DNA from: Aquimarina sp. U1-2
GTDB lineage: Bacteria > Bacteroidota > Bacteroidia > Flavobacteriales > Flavobacteriaceae
Assembly (NCBI RefSeq): GCF_017897595.1
Contig: NZ_JAGKIK010000001.1
Location: 583,687 to 647,686 of the forward strand
Direction: 5' to 3'
Length of the DNA stretch: 64,000 nt
Shown piece by piece: positions 62,055 through 64,000 of this stretch. A model generated the notes under the pieces. The model worked only from the letters and a program-made list of their open reading frames with translations, was not told where the DNA came from and did not search any database. Position 1 is the stretch's first letter. Each line of letters begins with the position of its first letter. A program made the position numbers and the translations under genes.

Positions 62055-63218
62055 ATGACAACATCGTTTAAATGTAAAATAGTAAAGTTTTCACTACTAT
62101 GCATCTTTTTACCAGGCTCTTTATTAGGGCAAGAAGTTGAAAGACTTAAAGAGTTTTTTACATTTTATCCAAATCAAAAAGCGGTAGCAAAAGATTCTTC
62201 TATTTACCTTAGTAAATTTATAGCAGCACCCGTTGTGAGTTATTCTCCAGAAACTGATTTTGGTTTTGGTGTTGGTGCAAAATATTTATTTAAATTTAAA
62301 GGAAGTGGTGAAGAAACACGGGTATCCAATATGCCTATCACGGCTCAATACACCTTGAACAACCAATTTTTTCTTTTTTCTGGTTTTGAAGTTTTTACCA
62401 ATCAAGAAAAATGGGTCATAGAAGGAAATCTATTATTTCAAAATTATCCAAGAATCTATTATGGGATAGGAAGCAATACTCCAGAATCTGCTGAGGAGCA
62501 ATACGATTATACACAATTTTTGTTTGAACCTATTTTTCTAAAACAACTTTTTACTCGCTACCTATTTATAGGTGCAGGATTACGATATAATCATATTTTT
62601 AATACTACTGTTAAGCAAGGAGGCCTTATAGATACCAATCGTCCTGAAGGTTTTGATGGTTCTACATCAATGGGAGCAGAAGTTGCTGCCCTCTATGATA
62701 GCCGTGACGTTATATTAAATGCGCAAAAAGGATGGTATATGGAGTTTACGCACGGAGAATATTTTGAAATACTCGGAGGCACACATACCTTTAATCTAAC
62801 ACGTTTAGATCTACGTCATTTCTTCAAAATATCTGAACGAAATAATGATGTGTTGGCATTTCAGTTTGTAGGACGTACAGTAAGAGATGACCAACCTTTT
62901 TCTGAATATTCATTTTTTGGAAGTAGCGAAATTATGCGCGGTTACCAAGAAGGTAGATTTGTAGATCGTGATTTGCTAGCTACCCAGGTAGAATATAGAA
63001 AACGATTTGGTCAAAGTCGATGGGGAGCTGTTGCTTTTGTAGGTGCAGGTGATGTATATTCAAATATTGATACGTTCAAATTTAAGAACTTAAAGCCTAA
63101 CTATGGTGCAGGACTACGATGGATGCTTGATAAATCTGAACATCTAAATATCCGTTTAGACTGGGGATTTGGTAATGGCACTAATAATCTATATCTGGGA
63201 ATAGCTGAAGCTTTTTAA
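62055..63218 (+). CDS. BamA/TamA-like outer-membrane surface protein
   Basis: The 387-residue product has a signal peptide (about 1-25, ending LLGQ) and a 16-strand-type barrel of the Omp85 surface-antigen family. It has SPETDFGFGVGAKYLFKF at the start of the barrel, FGSSEIMRGYQEGRFVDRDLLATQVEYR (the lid-loop RGY-type motif) and a terminal Phe (LGIAEAF). It has no POTRA domains, so it is a lone-barrel member of unknown role. Confidence 0.85.
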   Translation: MTTSFKCKIVKFSLLCIFLPGSLLGQEVERLKEFFTFYPNQKAVAKDSSIYLSKFIAAPVVSYSPETDFGFGVGAKYLFKFKGSGEETRVSNMPITAQYTLNNQFFLFSGFEVFTNQEKWVIEGNLLFQNYPRIYYGIGSNTPESAEEQYDYTQFLFEPIFLKQLFTRYLFIGAGLRYNHIFNTTVKQGGLIDTNRPEGFDGSTSMGAEVAALYDSRDVILNAQKGWYMEFTHGEYFEILGGTHTFNLTRLDLRHFFKISERNNDVLAFQFVGRTVRDDQPFSEYSFFGSSEIMRGYQEGRFVDRDLLATQVEYRKRFGQSRWGAVAFVGAGDVYSNIDTFKFKNLKPNYGAGLRWMLDKSEHLNIRLDWGFGNGTNNLYLGIAEAF

Positions 63219-63492
63219 ATAGAGAAAATTATTAATTTCTATTATTTTCAAGAGAAACACTAATTATTGAACTGATCTTGTTTCTGTTCCCTTAAAAACG
63301 GCTAAAATTTTTATCCATATTTCGTTACTTTTCATCTGTAGCAATACTATTACTTTTAAAAAGTCTATTTTATCTAGTCAAATTTCATATCATTTTCGAT
63401 CAAGAAGAAAAAATCAAAAAGAACATCATTTTAGAGCAAACAGTCCATGAGGATATGATACAGAAACAACTGTATAATTTGGAATATGAGCT

Positions 63493-63588
63493 TTAACCCG
63501 GATTATGCATTATAAAATCTATTACGGCTTTAAACTGGTGCAAAACCAAGCACTACGTTGTATTTTTAAGTTTCACCGTAGCGATGCC
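63493..63588. repeat. MITE-like repeat, left-part copy
   Basis: It is closely related to 53461-53554 (shared TTTAACCCG, ATTACGGCTTTAAA, GTGCAAAACCAAGCACT). The similarity stops after GTAGCG, before the right half. Confidence 0.75.
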
Positions 63589-63695
63589 TTTAGATTTGTT
63601 TTCTGAAAATAAAACTAATAATAAATGTCGATAATGATGTTGAAAAGAGGGGGTTTGGGGGAGACTGATAACTTACTTAAATTGTTGATAATAAA

Positions 63696-63833
63696 AAAGA
63701 ACGGAGTGAACTTTGTAGCGGTATAGCCTAACGAGCCAGGCATAGCATTAGTCTCCGTTCTTTATTAACCAGGTTACCTAGGACCAGATAGAATTTTAGA
63801 TACTTTCTTTTAAAGGCTTTAGTCTAAGTAACC
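63696..63833 (+). ncRNA. Candidate bridge RNA of the IS110-family element
   Basis: Two stem-loops precede the transposase gene. The first has an 11-bp stem AAAGAACGGAG/CTCCGTTCTTT (63696-63706 with 63753-63763) with an inner GCCT/AGGC stem. The second has GGTTAC/GTAACC (63772-63777 with 63828-63833) with further short pairs. IS110-group elements encode a two-loop bridge RNA in this 5' end. Ends and loops are not defined. Confidence 0.5.
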
Positions 63834-63855
63834 ATTTTTAAAACATTTTAAATTT

Positions 63856-64000
63856 ATGGAAATTAAAGAAGTTATCGGTATTGACGTAAGTAAATCTGTG
63901 GTAGATGCTTTTATTTACTCCACCAGAGATAAAGCGCGCTTTGAAAATACAACAAAAGGCTTAGGTAAACTACTTGAGTGGGTGTTATCGAGAAGTAACC
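63856..64000 (+). CDS. IS110-family DEDD transposase, N-terminal part
   Basis: The frame is open to the window end (48 codons): MEIKEVIGIDVSKSVVDAFI, the IGIDVSK strand carrying the first Asp of the RuvC-like DEDD site. The element continues outside the window. Its leader is 63589-63855. Confidence 0.85.
   Translation, partial: MEIKEVIGIDVSKSVVDAFIYSTRDKARFENTTKGLGKLLEWVLSRSN

Noticed and set aside
1..64000. CRISPR arrays and rRNA genes
   Set aside because: No regularly spaced repeat with unique spacers and no rRNA core sequences were seen. The only repeats are operators, palindromes and the MITE-like element.

Overview
The window looks like chromosomal DNA of a marine-type member of the Bacteroidota, most likely family Flavobacteriaceae. 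The evidence is the low GC content, -7 boxes of the TAnnTTTG type instead of -10 boxes, weak or absent Shine-Dalgarno sequences, and families typical of the group (ExbB/ExbD/TonB with FolC, NhaB, GNAT-MarR fusions, many AraC regulators). No genus can be fixed from the sequence alone.

Bases 1-31,300 are an accessory, redox-rich region. It holds a VOC fragment, a two-domain beta-propeller/TIM-barrel protein, alpha/beta hydrolases, five short-chain dehydrogenases (SDR), two aldo/keto reductases, a quinol-monooxygenase-like protein and five AraC-type regulators. It also holds a dispersed molybdenum-hydroxylase system: large and 2Fe-2S subunits, cytochrome c, XdhC, a MobA-like cytidylyltransferase and a second MoaD/MoaE pair. 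An NAD(P)H-dependent reductive-dehalogenase-like fusion protein lies on the minus strand at 21.8-24.0 kb. An intact IS3-family element (10,941-12,332) interrupts the region.

The promoters of this region share a strict geometry that I found by eye. Two direct repeats lie exactly 21 bp apart, followed 27-28 bp later by a TAnnTTTG-like box. There are two sequence classes: TGGTCAT-like sites before SDR, hydrolase and small-protein genes, and A-tract-(G)TGAC sites before cytochrome c/xdhC/mobA, moaDE, an araC gene, an outer-membrane protein and an apparently empty locus. This is the spacing expected for AraC-family dimers, so the genes probably form two AraC regulons.

Bases 31,370-51,660 hold small stress and resistance genes: VOC, DUF2000, a MarR-GNAT fusion, and a TetR-led efflux operon (TetR, DUF2461, cyclase apparently fused to a periplasmic adaptor, RND pump, TolC, YdeI-like). 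A DoxX/azoreductase/SMR/DUF983 operon and a RidA/cupin/MFS operon follow. Three decayed genes lie in or near this part.

Bases 51,700-53,790 hold a three-gene HipBST-like toxin-antitoxin set between a tRNA-Val gene and a copy of that tRNA's 3' end, plus a 172-bp palindromic MITE-like repeat. Bases 53,860-63,220 look like conserved core genome: folC, tonB, exbD, exbB, nhaB, glutamate-type dehydrogenase, acyl-CoA dehydrogenase and a BamA/TamA-like surface protein. The window ends in a second copy of the MITE-like repeat and the start of an IS110-family element, whose leader folds into two stem-loops like a bridge RNA. I saw no rRNA genes and no CRISPR array.
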